64,000 nucleotides of DNA, taken from Clavibacter californiensis (GTDB taxonomy: Bacteria > Actinomycetota > Actinomycetes > Actinomycetales > Microbacteriaceae). Numbering within the stretch: position 1 is the stretch's first letter; every line of letters starts with the position of its first letter. Position numbers and translations under genes: made by a program. Below are positions 40,517-49,137 of this stretch, piece by piece. A model generated the notes under the pieces. It saw nothing but the letters and a program-made list of their open reading frames with translations, was not told the origin of the DNA and made no database searches. The stretch spans positions 558,001 through 622,000 of the forward strand of contig NZ_CP040792.1 in assembly GCF_021952865.1 (NCBI RefSeq), read 5' to 3'.

Positions 40517-41742
40517 CGTCCGGGGACGAGAGCACGAGCCCGGCGCACCGGATCGTCGCGCCCGCCGACGGCGCGCGCCTGCGGGTCGTGCAGGTCGGCG
40601 CGGGCGGCATGGGACGGCAGTGGCTGCAGACCGTCGCGGAGGATCCCGACGTCGAGCTCGTGGGCGTCGTCGACCTCGACGCGGAGGCGGCGCGGGCGGG
40701 CGCATCCGCGCACGGGGCCACGGCCGATGCGTCCACCGACCTCGGCGAGCTCATCGCGCGCGTGCGGCCGGATGCGGTGATCGACGTCACCATCCCGCGC
40801 GCGCACCACCCCGTCACCACGCAGGCGCTGTTCGCGGGGATCCCCGTGCTCGGCGAGAAGCCCGTCGCGCTCACGGTCGCCGAGGGGCTGTCGCTCGCGG
40901 CGGCCGCGGAGATCACGGGCGAGCTGTTCATGGTCAGCCAGTCGCGCCGGTACAACGACCACCTCGTCGCCCTCAAGCGGCGGGCGGCCGACCTCGGCGG
41001 CGTCGGCATCGTCACGACCGAGTTCTTCAAGGCCCCGCGCTTCGGCGGGTTCCGCGAGGAGATGGACGACGTGCTGCTGCTCGACATGGCCGTGCACCAG
41101 TTCGACGCCGTGCGGTACCTGCTCGACGCGGATCCCGTGAGCGTCTACTGCGAGTCGTACAACCCCGCGTGGAGCTGGTACCGCGGCGACGCCGGTGCCA
41201 CCGCGGTATTCGCGTTCGAGGGCGGCGTGCGGTACGTCTACACGGGCAGCTGGTGCAGCCCGGGGGCGGAGACGTCGTGGAACGGATCCTGGCGGGTGAG
41301 CGGCGCGCACGGCACCGCGCTCTGGGACGGCGACCACGACCCGACGAGCGAGATCCCGGAGGCACCCGGCGGCCCGCCCGCGGAGCCCGCGGCTGCCGAG
41401 TCGGTGGGCGTGGAGATCGCCGGATCCCTGCGCGCCTTCGTGCGCGCGCTCCGCACGGGCGAGCGCCCGCACGGCGAGGTGCACGGCAACGTGATGAGCC
41501 TCGCGATGGTCGAGGCCGCCATCGAGTCCAAGGGCACGGGTCGGCGGCTCGCGATCGACGACGTGCTCGAGCGGGCGCACGCGACCGCGCTCGCCGACGA
41601 GCGGCGCGACGACGTGCGCGCCCGGCTCGAGGCGTGGCGCGAGCGGGGCGTGCGGGAGGCGCTCCAGGGGCCGCCGGCGACCGCTGGCCGCGCGGGCCCC
41701 GAGGGCGTCGCGGCCGTCGCCCGCCCGGCCGCCGCCGGGTAG
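40513..41742 (+). CDS. Gfo/Idh/MocA oxidoreductase (ThuB-like partner)
   Basis: A 409-residue NAD(P)-dependent dehydrogenase. The Rossmann motif V-V-Q-V-G-A-G-G-M-G-R-Q-W is near residue 25-37, the E-K-P-V-A-L motif carries the catalytic Lys, and D-M-A-V-H-Q-F-D-A provides the active-site His. It overlaps thuA by four bases and is followed by the ROK regulator, so it probably oxidises a sugar position within this module. Confidence 0.88.
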   Translation: MTSGDESTSPAHRIVAPADGARLRVVQVGAGGMGRQWLQTVAEDPDVELVGVVDLDAEAARAGASAHGATADASTDLGELIARVRPDAVIDVTIPRAHHPVTTQALFAGIPVLGEKPVALTVAEGLSLAAAAEITGELFMVSQSRRYNDHLVALKRRAADLGGVGIVTTEFFKAPRFGGFREEMDDVLLLDMAVHQFDAVRYLLDADPVSVYCESYNPAWSWYRGDAGATAVFAFEGGVRYVYTGSWCSPGAETSWNGSWRVSGAHGTALWDGDHDPTSEIPEAPGGPPAEPAAAESVGVEIAGSLRAFVRALRTGERPHGEVHGNVMSLAMVEAAIESKGTGRRLAIDDVLERAHATALADERRDDVRARLEAWRERGVREALQGPPATAGRAGPEGVAAVARPAAAG

Positions 41743-41762
41743 CCTCGTCGGGTGGGGATCCA

Positions 41763-43052
41763 GTGACCGGGCACGAGGCGGGCGACGCCGCGCGCGCGCC
41801 CGAGCCGTCCGCCCCGGTCGGGGATCCCGCCCGGCCCGCGCGCGCCGTGCCGCTCGCGCCGGATCCGCGGTCCCGCGATTTCCCGCCCGCCGGTGACGCC
41901 CGCTCCCGCGGCACCACGCCCGACCACGTCCGCCGCTCCAACCTCGCGACCGTGCTGCAGATCGTGCACGAGACCGGCCCTGCGTCCCGTTCCGAGCTGA
42001 CGCGCGCGACCGGTCTCAACCGCTCCACCATCGCCGCGCTCGTGGGCGAGCTGCAGGAGCTCGGCCTCGTCGTGGAGTCGGAGCCGCCCGGCACCAACCG
42101 CGTCGGCCGGCCGAGCCCCATCGTCTCGGCGGATCCGCGCGTGGTCGTCTTCGCGGTCAACCCCGAGATCGACGCCGTCACGGTCGGCCTGGTCGGCCTC
42201 GACGGCGTGGTGCAGGAGCGGATCCGCCGCGACACCGACGGCGTGCCCACGGCCGCGCAGGCCGCCGAGCTCGCGAGCACGATCATCGCGGAGCTGCGGG
42301 CCGACCTCCGCGCGACCCGACCGGACGCGCGCGTCCTCGGCATCGGCGTCGCCGTCCCGGGCCTCGTCCGCTTCGACGGCGGACTCGTGCGCCTCGCGCC
42401 GCACCTCGGCTGGGTCGACGAGCCGTTCGCGGCCCTCCTCGCCGAGGCCACCGGCCTGCCGGCGCTCGCCGCCAACGACGCGAGCCTCGCGGCCGTCGCC
42501 GAGGGGCGCTTCGGATCCGGCCGCGACGTCGACGACCTCGTCTACCTCAACGGCGGCGCGTCGGGCGTCGGCGGCGGCGTGCTCATCGGCCGGCGACCGT
42601 TCGGCGGCGCGGAGGGCTACGGCGGCGAGCTCGGCCACACGCTCGTCGACTCCGGCGGCGAGCTCTGCCACTGCGGCGCGGTCGGCTGCCTCGAGACCAC
42701 GGTCGGCCAGGACGCGCTGCTCGAGGTCACTGGCCTCCCGCGCGCCCGCGCCGACGAGCTGGGCGAGGTGCTCGCGGCTGCGCTCGAGGCGGGGGATCCG
42801 GCGGTCACCCGCGAGGTCGAGCGGCAGATCGACAACCTGGCCGTCGCGCTCCGCAACGTGGTCAACATCTTCAACCCGTCGCTCGTCGTGCTCGGCGGGT
42901 TCCTCGGGTCGCTGCACGCGGCGGATCCCGACCGGATCCTCGCCCGCGCCACCGCCCAGGCGCTCCCCGGAGCGCGCGAGGCCCTGCGGATCCGCCGCGC
43001 GGCCCTCGGCCCCGACCGGCTGATGATCGGCGCGGAGCGCACGACGGCGTGA
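41763..43052 (+). CDS. ROK-family transcriptional regulator
   Basis: A 429-residue ROK repressor. The N-terminal winged HTH (about 58-110) shows R-S-N-L-A-T-V-L-Q-I-V-H-E and S-R-S-E-L-T-R-A-T-G-L-N-R-S-T-I. The sugar-kinase-like part has G-I-G-V-A-V-P-G and the zinc motif C-H-C-G-A-V-G-C-L-E (Cys302, Cys304, Cys309). GTG 41763 gives a roughly 50-residue Pro-rich extension; a later start is possible. It probably controls the ThuA module, with a sugar or sugar phosphate as effector. Confidence 0.9.
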   Translation: MTGHEAGDAARAPEPSAPVGDPARPARAVPLAPDPRSRDFPPAGDARSRGTTPDHVRRSNLATVLQIVHETGPASRSELTRATGLNRSTIAALVGELQELGLVVESEPPGTNRVGRPSPIVSADPRVVVFAVNPEIDAVTVGLVGLDGVVQERIRRDTDGVPTAAQAAELASTIIAELRADLRATRPDARVLGIGVAVPGLVRFDGGLVRLAPHLGWVDEPFAALLAEATGLPALAANDASLAAVAEGRFGSGRDVDDLVYLNGGASGVGGGVLIGRRPFGGAEGYGGELGHTLVDSGGELCHCGAVGCLETTVGQDALLEVTGLPRARADELGEVLAAALEAGDPAVTREVERQIDNLAVALRNVVNIFNPSLVVLGGFLGSLHAADPDRILARATAQALPGAREALRIRRAALGPDRLMIGAERTTA

Positions 43053-43705
43053 GCGCGCCGATCGACCTCGTGATCCTCGACTGCGACGGCGTGCTCGTCG
43101 ACAGCGAGGTGCTCGCCGTCGAGGTCGACAAGCGCGTGCTCGCCGAGCTCGGCTGGGACGTCACGACGGAGGAGATCGTCGAGCGCTTCGTCGGGAAGTC
43201 GCACGCGACGTTCACGGCGGAGGTCGCCGCGCACCTCGGCTGCGACCTCGCCGACGACTGGGACGCGCCCTACGAGCACTGGTACGCGGATGCCTTCGCG
43301 TCGCACCTGCGCCCGGTCGACGGGATCACGGAGGCGCTCGACGCCATCGCCCCGCCGACGTGCGTGGCGTCCAGCGGCGGCCACCCGAAGATCCGCGCCA
43401 ACCTCGCGCGCACGGGTCTGCTCCCGCGCTTCGACGGGCGGATCTCGAGCGCCACGGAGGTCGCGCACGGCAAGCCGGCGCCCGACCTCTTCCTCCTCGC
43501 GGCGTCGCGGATGGGCGTGGATCCCGCGCGCTGCGTCGTCGTCGAGGACAGCCCGTACGGCGTGCAGGGCGCGCTCGCCGCGGGCATGCGCGCGCTGGGC
43601 TACGCGGGCGGGCTGACGCCGGCCGGCCGACTGCGCGATGCCGGCGCCACCGTCTTCGACGACATGCGGGACCTCCCGCGGCTGCTGCGCGGGCTCGCGG
43701 CCTGA
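43049..43705 (+). CDS. HAD-superfamily phosphatase / beta-phosphoglucomutase-like
   Basis: A 218-residue HAD protein. Motif I L-D-C-D-G-V-L-V-D-S has nucleophile Asp11 and acid Asp13. A helical cap follows, with G-K-S-H-A-T-F near 50. Motif II V-A-S-S-G-G-H, motif III/IV A-H-G-K-P-A-P-D-L-F and V-V-E-D-S-P-Y-G-V. This pattern fits sugar-phosphate phosphatases or beta-phosphoglucomutases. GTG 43049 overlaps the ROK stop (GTGA). Last gene of the module. Confidence 0.9.
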   Translation: MSAPIDLVILDCDGVLVDSEVLAVEVDKRVLAELGWDVTTEEIVERFVGKSHATFTAEVAAHLGCDLADDWDAPYEHWYADAFASHLRPVDGITEALDAIAPPTCVASSGGHPKIRANLARTGLLPRFDGRISSATEVAHGKPAPDLFLLAASRMGVDPARCVVVEDSPYGVQGALAAGMRALGYAGGLTPAGRLRDAGATVFDDMRDLPRLLRGLAA

Positions 43706-43772
43706 CCCGGCAACCGCCCGCACCGCGATCGGGGGTGCGACAGGAGCCCGCGCGGGCCGTAGCGTCGTCCGC

Positions 43773-44033
43773 ATGAGGGCATCCCGGCGAGCGATGTGGA
43801 CCGCGGCAGCGGTGGCCCTGCTCGTCGTCGGCGCGCTCGCGATCGGCGTCTGGTCGGGCAGCTGCGTCGACTGCGCGGCCTTCCCCGGGGAGTGCACGTC
43901 CGAGCCGGCCCTCGGCTGGCCCGGCGCGATCCTCGTGGCCGTCGTCTGCGCGGCCTGCGCGGCCATGTGCGTCCGCCGCGCGGCGCGTCGAGGCGTCGCC
44001 TGCGACGGCGACGAGCCCGTCATCCCGCGCTGA
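43773..44033 (+). CDS. Small membrane protein with CxxC
   Basis: An 86-residue protein with two hydrophobic segments (W-T-A-A-A-V-A-L-L-V-V-G-A-L and I-L-V-A-V-V-C-A-A-C-A-A-M-C-V). Between them is a short loop with C-V-D-C and a third Cys. The basic C-terminal R-R-A-A-R-R suggests the tail is cytoplasmic. No family recognised. Its end overlaps the convergent membrane-protein gene by 14 bp. Confidence 0.55.
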   Translation: MRASRRAMWTAAAVALLVVGALAIGVWSGSCVDCAAFPGECTSEPALGWPGAILVAVVCAACAAMCVRRAARRGVACDGDEPVIPR

Positions 44034-45030
44034 CCGCCCGGCGGCGCCGCACGCCGCGCACGACGGGCGCGCCGATGATCCCGACGACCACCGCCACCGC
44101 GAGCTGCCCGAGCACGCCGCCCTCGCCGCGGAGCACCGCGCCGCCGACCATGCCGCCGGCGTCGAGGAGCTCGAGCGGGTAGCGGAGCAGGACGCGGTTG
44201 CCGAGGGCGTAGGTGACGCCGACCACGACGGCCGTCCCGACCCAGAGGAGCAGCACGGCAACGATGGATCCGACGATCCGGCCGACCGAGCGCAGCCCGG
44301 TGAGCGCGATGGCGACTCCGAGCACGACGGGCGGCACCCACGAGATCACCGGCAGGATCGCGTACGCCGTGTCGCTCAGCATCCCGGTGGCCCCGCGCGC
44401 GACGAGCCCGCCGAGCCAGCCGCCGAGCAGCACGATCGGGACGGCCGACGCGGCGACGGCGAGACCGGCGGGCGCGTGGGCGATGAGCGCCGCGACGATG
44501 CCCGCGAGCAGCACCATCGCCGCGGTGCCCGCGACGAACGCCACGAGGTAGACCTGCGCCTCGCTGATGGAGGCGCCCGTGCGGTCGACCGCGCCGGAGA
44601 CGTCGTCCATGCCGAGCCCGTCGGCCGTCACCGTCGCGGTCTGCACGAGCGCGACGACCTGCACGAGGAGCAGCCCGGCGACCACCAGCCAGGATCCGCG
44701 CCGCGGGAGCCGCGAGCGGAGCGCGCGTGCGGCGGCGCCCGCGATGCCGCCGCCCACGAGGATCACCCCGGCCAGCAGCCCCGCCGTGTACTGGTTGAAC
44801 GGCAGCAGCGCGATGGGCATGTCGGCCGCGGACGTCACGTCCTCCGCCCACAGGTTCTGCAGCGGCAGGCGCAGGCCGGAGAGGATCCACGGGAGCAGCC
44901 CGAGCACGGCGGCCGCGACGCCCACGGCCAGGCCGAGGAGCGCGCCGCGGATCCCGGGGATCGCGCGGGAGGCCCGCGGGTCGGGGCCGGCGGCGGGCGC
45001 GGGCGCGGGCGCGGTGTCGGGCGTGGTCAT
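44020..45030 (-). CDS. Hypothetical polytopic membrane protein
   Basis: A 336-residue protein with a Pro/Ala-rich N-terminus and about eight hydrophobic segments (A-L-L-G-L-A-V-G-V-A-A-A-V-L-G-L-L-P-W-I-L, Y-T-A-G-L-L-A-G-V-I-L-V-G-G-G-I-A-G, and further ones to the end). The loop L-W-A-E-D-V-T-S-A-A-D-M-P-I-A-L-L-P probably faces outside. I do not recognise a transporter family. It may be an actinobacterial envelope protein. Confidence 0.65.
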   Translation of the reverse strand: MTTPDTAPAPAPAAGPDPRASRAIPGIRGALLGLAVGVAAAVLGLLPWILSGLRLPLQNLWAEDVTSAADMPIALLPFNQYTAGLLAGVILVGGGIAGAAARALRSRLPRRGSWLVVAGLLLVQVVALVQTATVTADGLGMDDVSGAVDRTGASISEAQVYLVAFVAGTAAMVLLAGIVAALIAHAPAGLAVAASAVPIVLLGGWLGGLVARGATGMLSDTAYAILPVISWVPPVVLGVAIALTGLRSVGRIVGSIVAVLLLWVGTAVVVGVTYALGNRVLLRYPLELLDAGGMVGGAVLRGEGGVLGQLAVAVVVGIIGAPVVRGVRRRRAVSAG

Positions 45031-45145
45031 CCGCCCACGCTATCGACGGGCTCGCAGAGGCCGCGCGCCCCCGATCGGGCCGGCCTGTGCACTCCGGCGC
45101 CCGCCCGGGCGCGTCGTCTGCCTATGCTCGCGGCGCCCGACCGAC

Positions 45146-45171
45146 CGACCCGATCGCCCGACCCGATCGCC
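45146..45171. repeat. Tandem duplication CGACCCGATCGCC x2
   Basis: Two perfect adjacent 13-bp copies, 43 nt upstream of the chorismate mutase ATG. It may be a slippage product or a repeated operator; CGATCG is palindromic. Confidence 0.7.
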
Positions 45172-45213
45172 GCGCCCGACCCCCTCCGCCCGCTCCTGAA
45201 GAACGGATCCGCC

Positions 45214-45804
45214 ATGCCCCGCCGCGCCCTGCTCACCACGTCCGCGTTCGCCGTCACCCTCGCCGCGCTCCTCGGCGCCGCCGCGCCCGCCCAGGCGTGC
45301 CCGCGCGACCCGGCGGAGCAGCAGGCGGTCACCGCGGTCGCGTCCGCCGCGCTCGACCGCCTCGAGATCGCCGACGACGTGGCCGCGTCGAAGTACCTGT
45401 CGGGCAAGGCCGTGGCGGATCCCGCGCGCGAGCAGGCCGTCGTCGACGCCACCATCGCCGCCGCGAAGGCCGATGGGGTCGACCCGGTCGCCGCCGAGCG
45501 CATCATGCGGGCACAGATCACGGCGAGCAAGCAGGTGCAGTACGCGCTCATCGCCTTCTGGCACGCGAACCCCGCGCAGGCGCCGACGACCGCGCCCGAC
45601 CTCACCACGAGCGTCCGCCCGCGCATCAACGCGGTGGATGCACGCCTCGTCCCGGCCGTCGGCGCCGCGTCCGCCGCCCTCGCCGACCCGGCGTGCGGCC
45701 ACCTCGTGAAGGACGCCCGCGGCCAGCTCGGCCAGGGCCTCGACGACGCGCACCGCAAGGCCTTCCGCACGGCCCTCGCGACCGTCTGCACGCCGGAGTC
45801 CTGA
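45214..45804 (+). CDS. Secreted chorismate mutase (AroQ-gamma type)
   Basis: A 196-residue exported chorismate mutase converting chorismate to prephenate outside the cytoplasm. The signal peptide ends near A-Q-A at 28. The all-helical domain starts L-D-R-L-E-I-A-D-D-V-A-A-S-K: Arg49, Lys60, Asp69 and Arg72 match the active-site set of Mycobacterium tuberculosis secreted chorismate mutase, with Ser105, Gln109 and an Arg at 135 or 137 at the other catalytic positions. Gln109 replaces the usual Glu. Secreted forms are known effectors in plant and animal pathogens. No other shikimate genes are nearby. Confidence 0.88.
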   Translation: MPRRALLTTSAFAVTLAALLGAAAPAQACPRDPAEQQAVTAVASAALDRLEIADDVAASKYLSGKAVADPAREQAVVDATIAAAKADGVDPVAAERIMRAQITASKQVQYALIAFWHANPAQAPTTAPDLTTSVRPRINAVDARLVPAVGAASAALADPACGHLVKDARGQLGQGLDDAHRKAFRTALATVCTPES

Positions 45805-45864
45805 GCCGGCCCACCGACCCGGTCGGGCCAGCTGCCCCGACGCGCTGACCCGGCCGACCCACAC

Positions 45865-45896
45865 GCGCGCGTCCGCCCTCCGGGGTGGACGCGCGC
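45865..45896. terminator. 10-bp hairpin between convergent genes
   Basis: Arms GCGCGCGTCC (45865-45874) and its complement (45887-45896), loop 12 nt. It lies between the chorismate mutase stop and the ynfA stop and can serve both directions. Confidence 0.6.
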
Positions 45897-45914
45897 ATCT
45901 GCGCGTCTTCCGCG

Positions 45915-46253
45915 TCAGGCGCCCTGCCCGCGCGGGGCGAACATGATCACGGCGACGCCGAGCAGGCAGACGACGGCGCCGATCACGTCCCACCGGTCGG
46001 GCCGGTAGCCGTCCACGACGGCGCCCCAGACGAGCGAGCCCGCGACGAACACGCCGCCGTAGGCCGCGAGGATCCGCCCGAACGACGCGTCCGCCTGCAG
46101 CGTCGCGATGAAGCCGTACGCACCGAGCGCCATGACGCCGAGCCCGGCCCACCACCACGGCCTCCCCTCGCGCACCGCCTGCCAGACGAGCCAGGCGCCG
46201 CCGATCTCGGCGACCGCGGCGAGGGCGAACAGGATCACGGTGCGCAGCAGCAT
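45915..46253 (-). CDS. ynfA: YnfA family (UPF0060) small membrane protein
   Basis: A 112-residue protein with four membrane helices and the family pattern [10 protein letters not shown] at helix 1, [10 protein letters not shown] and [12 protein letters not shown] at helices 2-3, then [15 protein letters not shown]. YnfA members resemble SMR multidrug pumps. Substrate not determined. Confidence 0.9.
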   Translation of the reverse strand: MLLRTVILFALAAVAEIGGAWLVWQAVREGRPWWWAGLGVMALGAYGFIATLQADASFGRILAAYGGVFVAGSLVWGAVVDGYRPDRWDVIGAVVCLLGVAVIMFAPRGQGA

Positions 46254-46311
46254 GCTCCGAGCATGGCGGACGCGGGCGCGCGGGTCAGCGGGTCAGCCCC
46301 TCACGCGGTCA

Positions 46312-46803
46312 TCACGCGGTCGACGCGATGTCCGCCGCGAACGCCGCCACCCGGTTCCGCAGGTCGTCGATGAGCTGGGCCGTCGCCGCCGCGGGGTCGA
46401 AGCCGAGGTACGGGATCGGCCGGGGCTTCCGCACGTTGGCGCTGCACTCGAAGTCGGTGCAGACGAGCGTGCCGACGGTGTTGCCGTTGCGGCCGGCGGC
46501 GCCCGCCCGGCGCGCGCCGTAGAAGACGACGGGGTTCGGCAGGCGCACGTCCTGGCACCACGTGCACTGGGCGCGGGATCGCGGCGCGGTGGCGGACTGC
46601 TGCAGCAGCACGCCGATCAGCTCGTCGCCCACGGGGGCGACGACGATGCCGCGCTGCGGCGCCTTGGGGTCGCGCCAGCCGAGGAAGTCGAGGCGGTCCC
46701 ACGCCAGGTCGGCGAAGCCCTCGGGGAGGTGGATGTCGCGCCGCTCGCGCTGCGAGGCGTTGACGAGCGAGGCGCGGATGTCGGATTCGGTCAGGGGGAG
46801 CAT
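46312..46803 (-). CDS. FBP-domain (treble-clef zinc finger) protein
   Basis: A 163-residue protein with a C-terminal FBP zinc-binding treble clef: C-T-W-C at about 80-83 and C-T-D-F-E-C-S-A-N-V-R-K at about 115-126, giving four Cys ligands. The N-terminal half (I-R-A-S-L-V-N-A-S-Q-R-E-R, then R-D-I-H-L-P) matches the family. Its mycobacterial relatives bind elongation factor G and protect against fusidic acid, so ribosome protection is possible. ATG 46803 gives this length; upstream codons are unlike the family. Confidence 0.85.
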   Translation of the reverse strand: MLPLTESDIRASLVNASQRERRDIHLPEGFADLAWDRLDFLGWRDPKAPQRGIVVAPVGDELIGVLLQQSATAPRSRAQCTWCQDVRLPNPVVFYGARRAGAAGRNGNTVGTLVCTDFECSANVRKPRPIPYLGFDPAAATAQLIDDLRNRVAAFAADIASTA

Positions 46804-47061
46804 GTGGTGCCCTTCGTGCGGGGTCGCGGGCGTGCCGCGGGAACGGGTGTCGAGAATGGCGGCCGGATCCTCGTGGATCGACGGCGCACCGGGTGCGGCC
46901 GGCCCTCGCGGGGCGCGGCGGCGGATCCGGTGGCTACCTGGTGCCGACGGACGTGCCGCCGACGACCTCCCCACGCCCCGAGGGCGCCGCGCTGCTCGTG
47001 TTGCTCACGCGGCAACGGTACCTCGCGTGAGGGAATCGCTCACGTGCCGGCTCGCCGAGCG

Positions 47062-47862
47062 TCAGCGCGACCAGGCGTACGGCGTGGTCGTCGAGCAGGC
47101 GATGAGGCCGGAGCGCTCGAGGATCGGGCGGGAGAAGTCGGTCGAGTCGCTGTGCATCAGGGTGCGGCCGGCCGCGAGCGCCGAGCGCGCGCGGGCCGCG
47201 GTGAGCGCGCGGTAGATGCCGCGGCCGCGCCACTCCGGCAGGGTCGCGCCGCCCCAGAGGCCGGCGAAGTCGGATCCCGCGACGGGCTCGAGCCGGCCCG
47301 CCGAGACGATCCGCCCGTCGGCCTCGGCGACCCAGAGCTCCATGCCGTCGTCGAGCCGGAGGCGGCGGAGGATCGCGTCGGCATGATCCGCGGACACCGC
47401 GTCGCCGAAGACCTCGTCCTGCATGGCGCTCATCGCCCGCACCTCGGCCTCCGCGGTGACGCGCCGGAGCGTCACGCCCGCGGGCAGCGGCACGTCGACC
47501 GCGAGCGCGCGGGTCTCGCCCAGCATGATCGACTCGCGCTCCTCCGGCACGAACCCGTTCGCGCGGAGGATCCCGTCGAGCCCGGGCGCGCGGTCGTGTC
47601 CGCGGGTCTTCCACTCCACGGTCGTGATCGCGGGGTCGTCGCGGTAGCGCGCGAGCGCGGCGGGGACGAGCTCGCGCAGGCCGGCCTCGTCGAGGCCGCC
47701 GAGGTCGGCGTACGTGACGAAGCCGCGCCGGCCGGGGAAGACGACGAGCCGCAGCGGGCCGAGCAGCCGCACGTCGAGCGCGCTCGGCGTCTCGGCGTCG
47801 GCGCGGAGCTGGGCGTCGTAGGCGGCGAGGAGGGCGGCGGCGGATCCGGCGGCGGGGGTCAC
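47062..47862 (-). CDS. GNAT acetyltransferase with N-terminal extra domain
   Basis: A 266-residue protein. The C-terminal half is a GNAT domain: V-T-L-R-R-V-T-A-E-A-E-V-R-A, E-L-W-V-A-E-A-D-G-R-I-V-S-A, then W-G-G-A-T-L-P-E-W-R-G-R-G-I-Y-R-A-L (acetyl-CoA loop) and R-T-L-M-H-S-D-S-T-D-F-S-R-P-I-L-E-R-S-G. The N-terminal half (about 1-110) is an extra domain, possibly a second degenerate GNAT. GTG 47862 is chosen, but GTG 47871 is equally open and neither has a strong ribosome site. Confidence 0.78.
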   Translation of the reverse strand: MTPAAGSAAALLAAYDAQLRADAETPSALDVRLLGPLRLVVFPGRRGFVTYADLGGLDEAGLRELVPAALARYRDDPAITTVEWKTRGHDRAPGLDGILRANGFVPEERESIMLGETRALAVDVPLPAGVTLRRVTAEAEVRAMSAMQDEVFGDAVSADHADAILRRLRLDDGMELWVAEADGRIVSAGRLEPVAGSDFAGLWGGATLPEWRGRGIYRALTAARARSALAAGRTLMHSDSTDFSRPILERSGLIACSTTTPYAWSR

Positions 47863-47975
47863 GCAGTTCACCGTATGGGCTCCACGCCGCGGGGAGCGCC
47901 CGTACGGGCTCCGCTCGGGGAAGGAGCGGGGGCGGATCCCCGCGCTGCGGCGGCCGTCCGCCCTAGGATCGCGGG

Positions 47976-48584
47976 ATGCTCGGACCCGTCGACCGCCTCG
48001 ATCCACCCGCCCGGCGCGTCCTCATCGGCGCGGCGTCCGGGGCAGGGAAGACCACGCTGGCCCGGCGCATCCAGGCCCGCACCGGCCTGCCGCACACCGA
48101 GATCGACGCCCTCTTCCACGGGCCCGACTGGAGCGAGCTGCCCACCTTCCGCGACGACGTCGAGGCGTTCTCATCGCGCGACGCGTGGGTCACCGAGTGG
48201 CAGTACACGACGCAGCTCGGGGATCTCCTGCCGTCGCGCGCCGACACCCTCGTGTGGCTCGACCTGTCCGTCGCGGTGCAGATGGGGCGGCTGATCCGCC
48301 GCACCGTGGTCCGCCGCCGGAGCCGCGAGCCGCTCTGGCACGGCAACGTCGAGCCGCCGCTGTGGACCGTCCTCACCGACCCCGACCACATCGTCCGGTG
48401 GGGATGGAAGGGGCGCGCAAAGGCGCGGAAGCGCGTGGTGCTGGCCGCCGTCAAGCACCCCCACCTGCGGATCGTGCGGCTGCGTTCGCCCCGCGAGGTC
48501 GACATGTGGCTGCGCGGGCTGCCGGGCGCGGGTCAGCCGCCGCAGCGGGATCAGCCGCCGGTGCCGCCGTCCGCCTCCGGGTAG
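47976..48584 (+). CDS. P-loop ATPase/kinase-like protein (FlaR/topology-modulator type)
   Basis: A 202-residue P-loop protein. Walker A is G-A-A-S-G-A-G-K-T-T-L-A-R-R-I near 18-32. It resembles the small adenylate-kinase-like / DNA topology modulation proteins, with T-E-I-D-A-L-F-H-G-P-D-W near 41-52 and W-L-D-L-S near 94. A long basic helix follows (R-R-T-V-V-R-R-R-S-R-E-P-L-W). Probably phosphorylates a small substrate; role unknown. The tail overlaps the convergent lipoprotein gene by 34 bp. Confidence 0.82.
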   Translation: MLGPVDRLDPPARRVLIGAASGAGKTTLARRIQARTGLPHTEIDALFHGPDWSELPTFRDDVEAFSSRDAWVTEWQYTTQLGDLLPSRADTLVWLDLSVAVQMGRLIRRTVVRRRSREPLWHGNVEPPLWTVLTDPDHIVRWGWKGRAKARKRVVLAAVKHPHLRIVRLRSPREVDMWLRGLPGAGQPPQRDQPPVPPSASG

Positions 48585-49120
48585 AGGTCGCTGCACCAGA
48601 GCCCCGCCGGGTCGAGGTCGTCCATGGTCAGTGGTCGGAACGATTCGAGACGCGGGGCGTCGGAGACCATGTCGGACCCGTTCACGGCCGACCAGATCGT
48701 GCCCGCGAAGTCCGGCCGGGTCGGATCCTGGTCCGTCGCCCAGAGCGCCACGAACTGCTCCGGCTGCACGCCGTCCTCGACCGGCGGAACCACCATCCCC
48801 GCCAGCGTCCAGACCTCCTCGTCGGGGTCCCAGACGGTCTCGAGGCCGTCGAGCTGCAGGTCCGGGTAGGGCCCCGGATCCGCCGCGATGCTCGCGTTGA
48901 CGGCCGCGAGCGCGGCGGGCGAGGCGTCGCCGCATTCCGTGACGAGGCTCTCGGGGGTGCGTGTCGGCGTCGGCGTCGCCGTGGAGGTCGGCAGGATGAT
49001 CGGCGGCTCCTCCTGCGCGAGCCCGCCGCCCGCCCCGCCGGGCGCCGCGCACCCGCTCATCGTGAGGACGGCGGCGGCGCAGAGGCCGGCCCAGGGGACG
49101 GTGGTGCGAGGTGCGCGCAT
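48551..49120 (-). CDS. Lipoprotein of unknown function
   Basis: A 189-residue lipoprotein. The lipobox is T-M-S-G-C with Cys24. A Thr/Pro-rich linker (about 43-56) leads to a small acidic domain with Cys62 and a later W-C-S-D-L-Y near the end, so a disulfide is possible. Conserved-looking blocks are N-A-S-I-A-A-D-P-G-P-Y-P-D-L-Q-L and V-W-D-P-D-E-E-V-W-T-L-A-G. No family recognised. It is tail-to-tail with the P-loop gene. Confidence 0.7.
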   Translation of the reverse strand: MRAPRTTVPWAGLCAAAVLTMSGCAAPGGAGGGLAQEEPPIILPTSTATPTPTRTPESLVTECGDASPAALAAVNASIAADPGPYPDLQLDGLETVWDPDEEVWTLAGMVVPPVEDGVQPEQFVALWATDQDPTRPDFAGTIWSAVNGSDMVSDAPRLESFRPLTMDDLDPAGLWCSDLYPEADGGTGG

Positions 49121-49137
49121 GCCCCGACGATAGGGGG

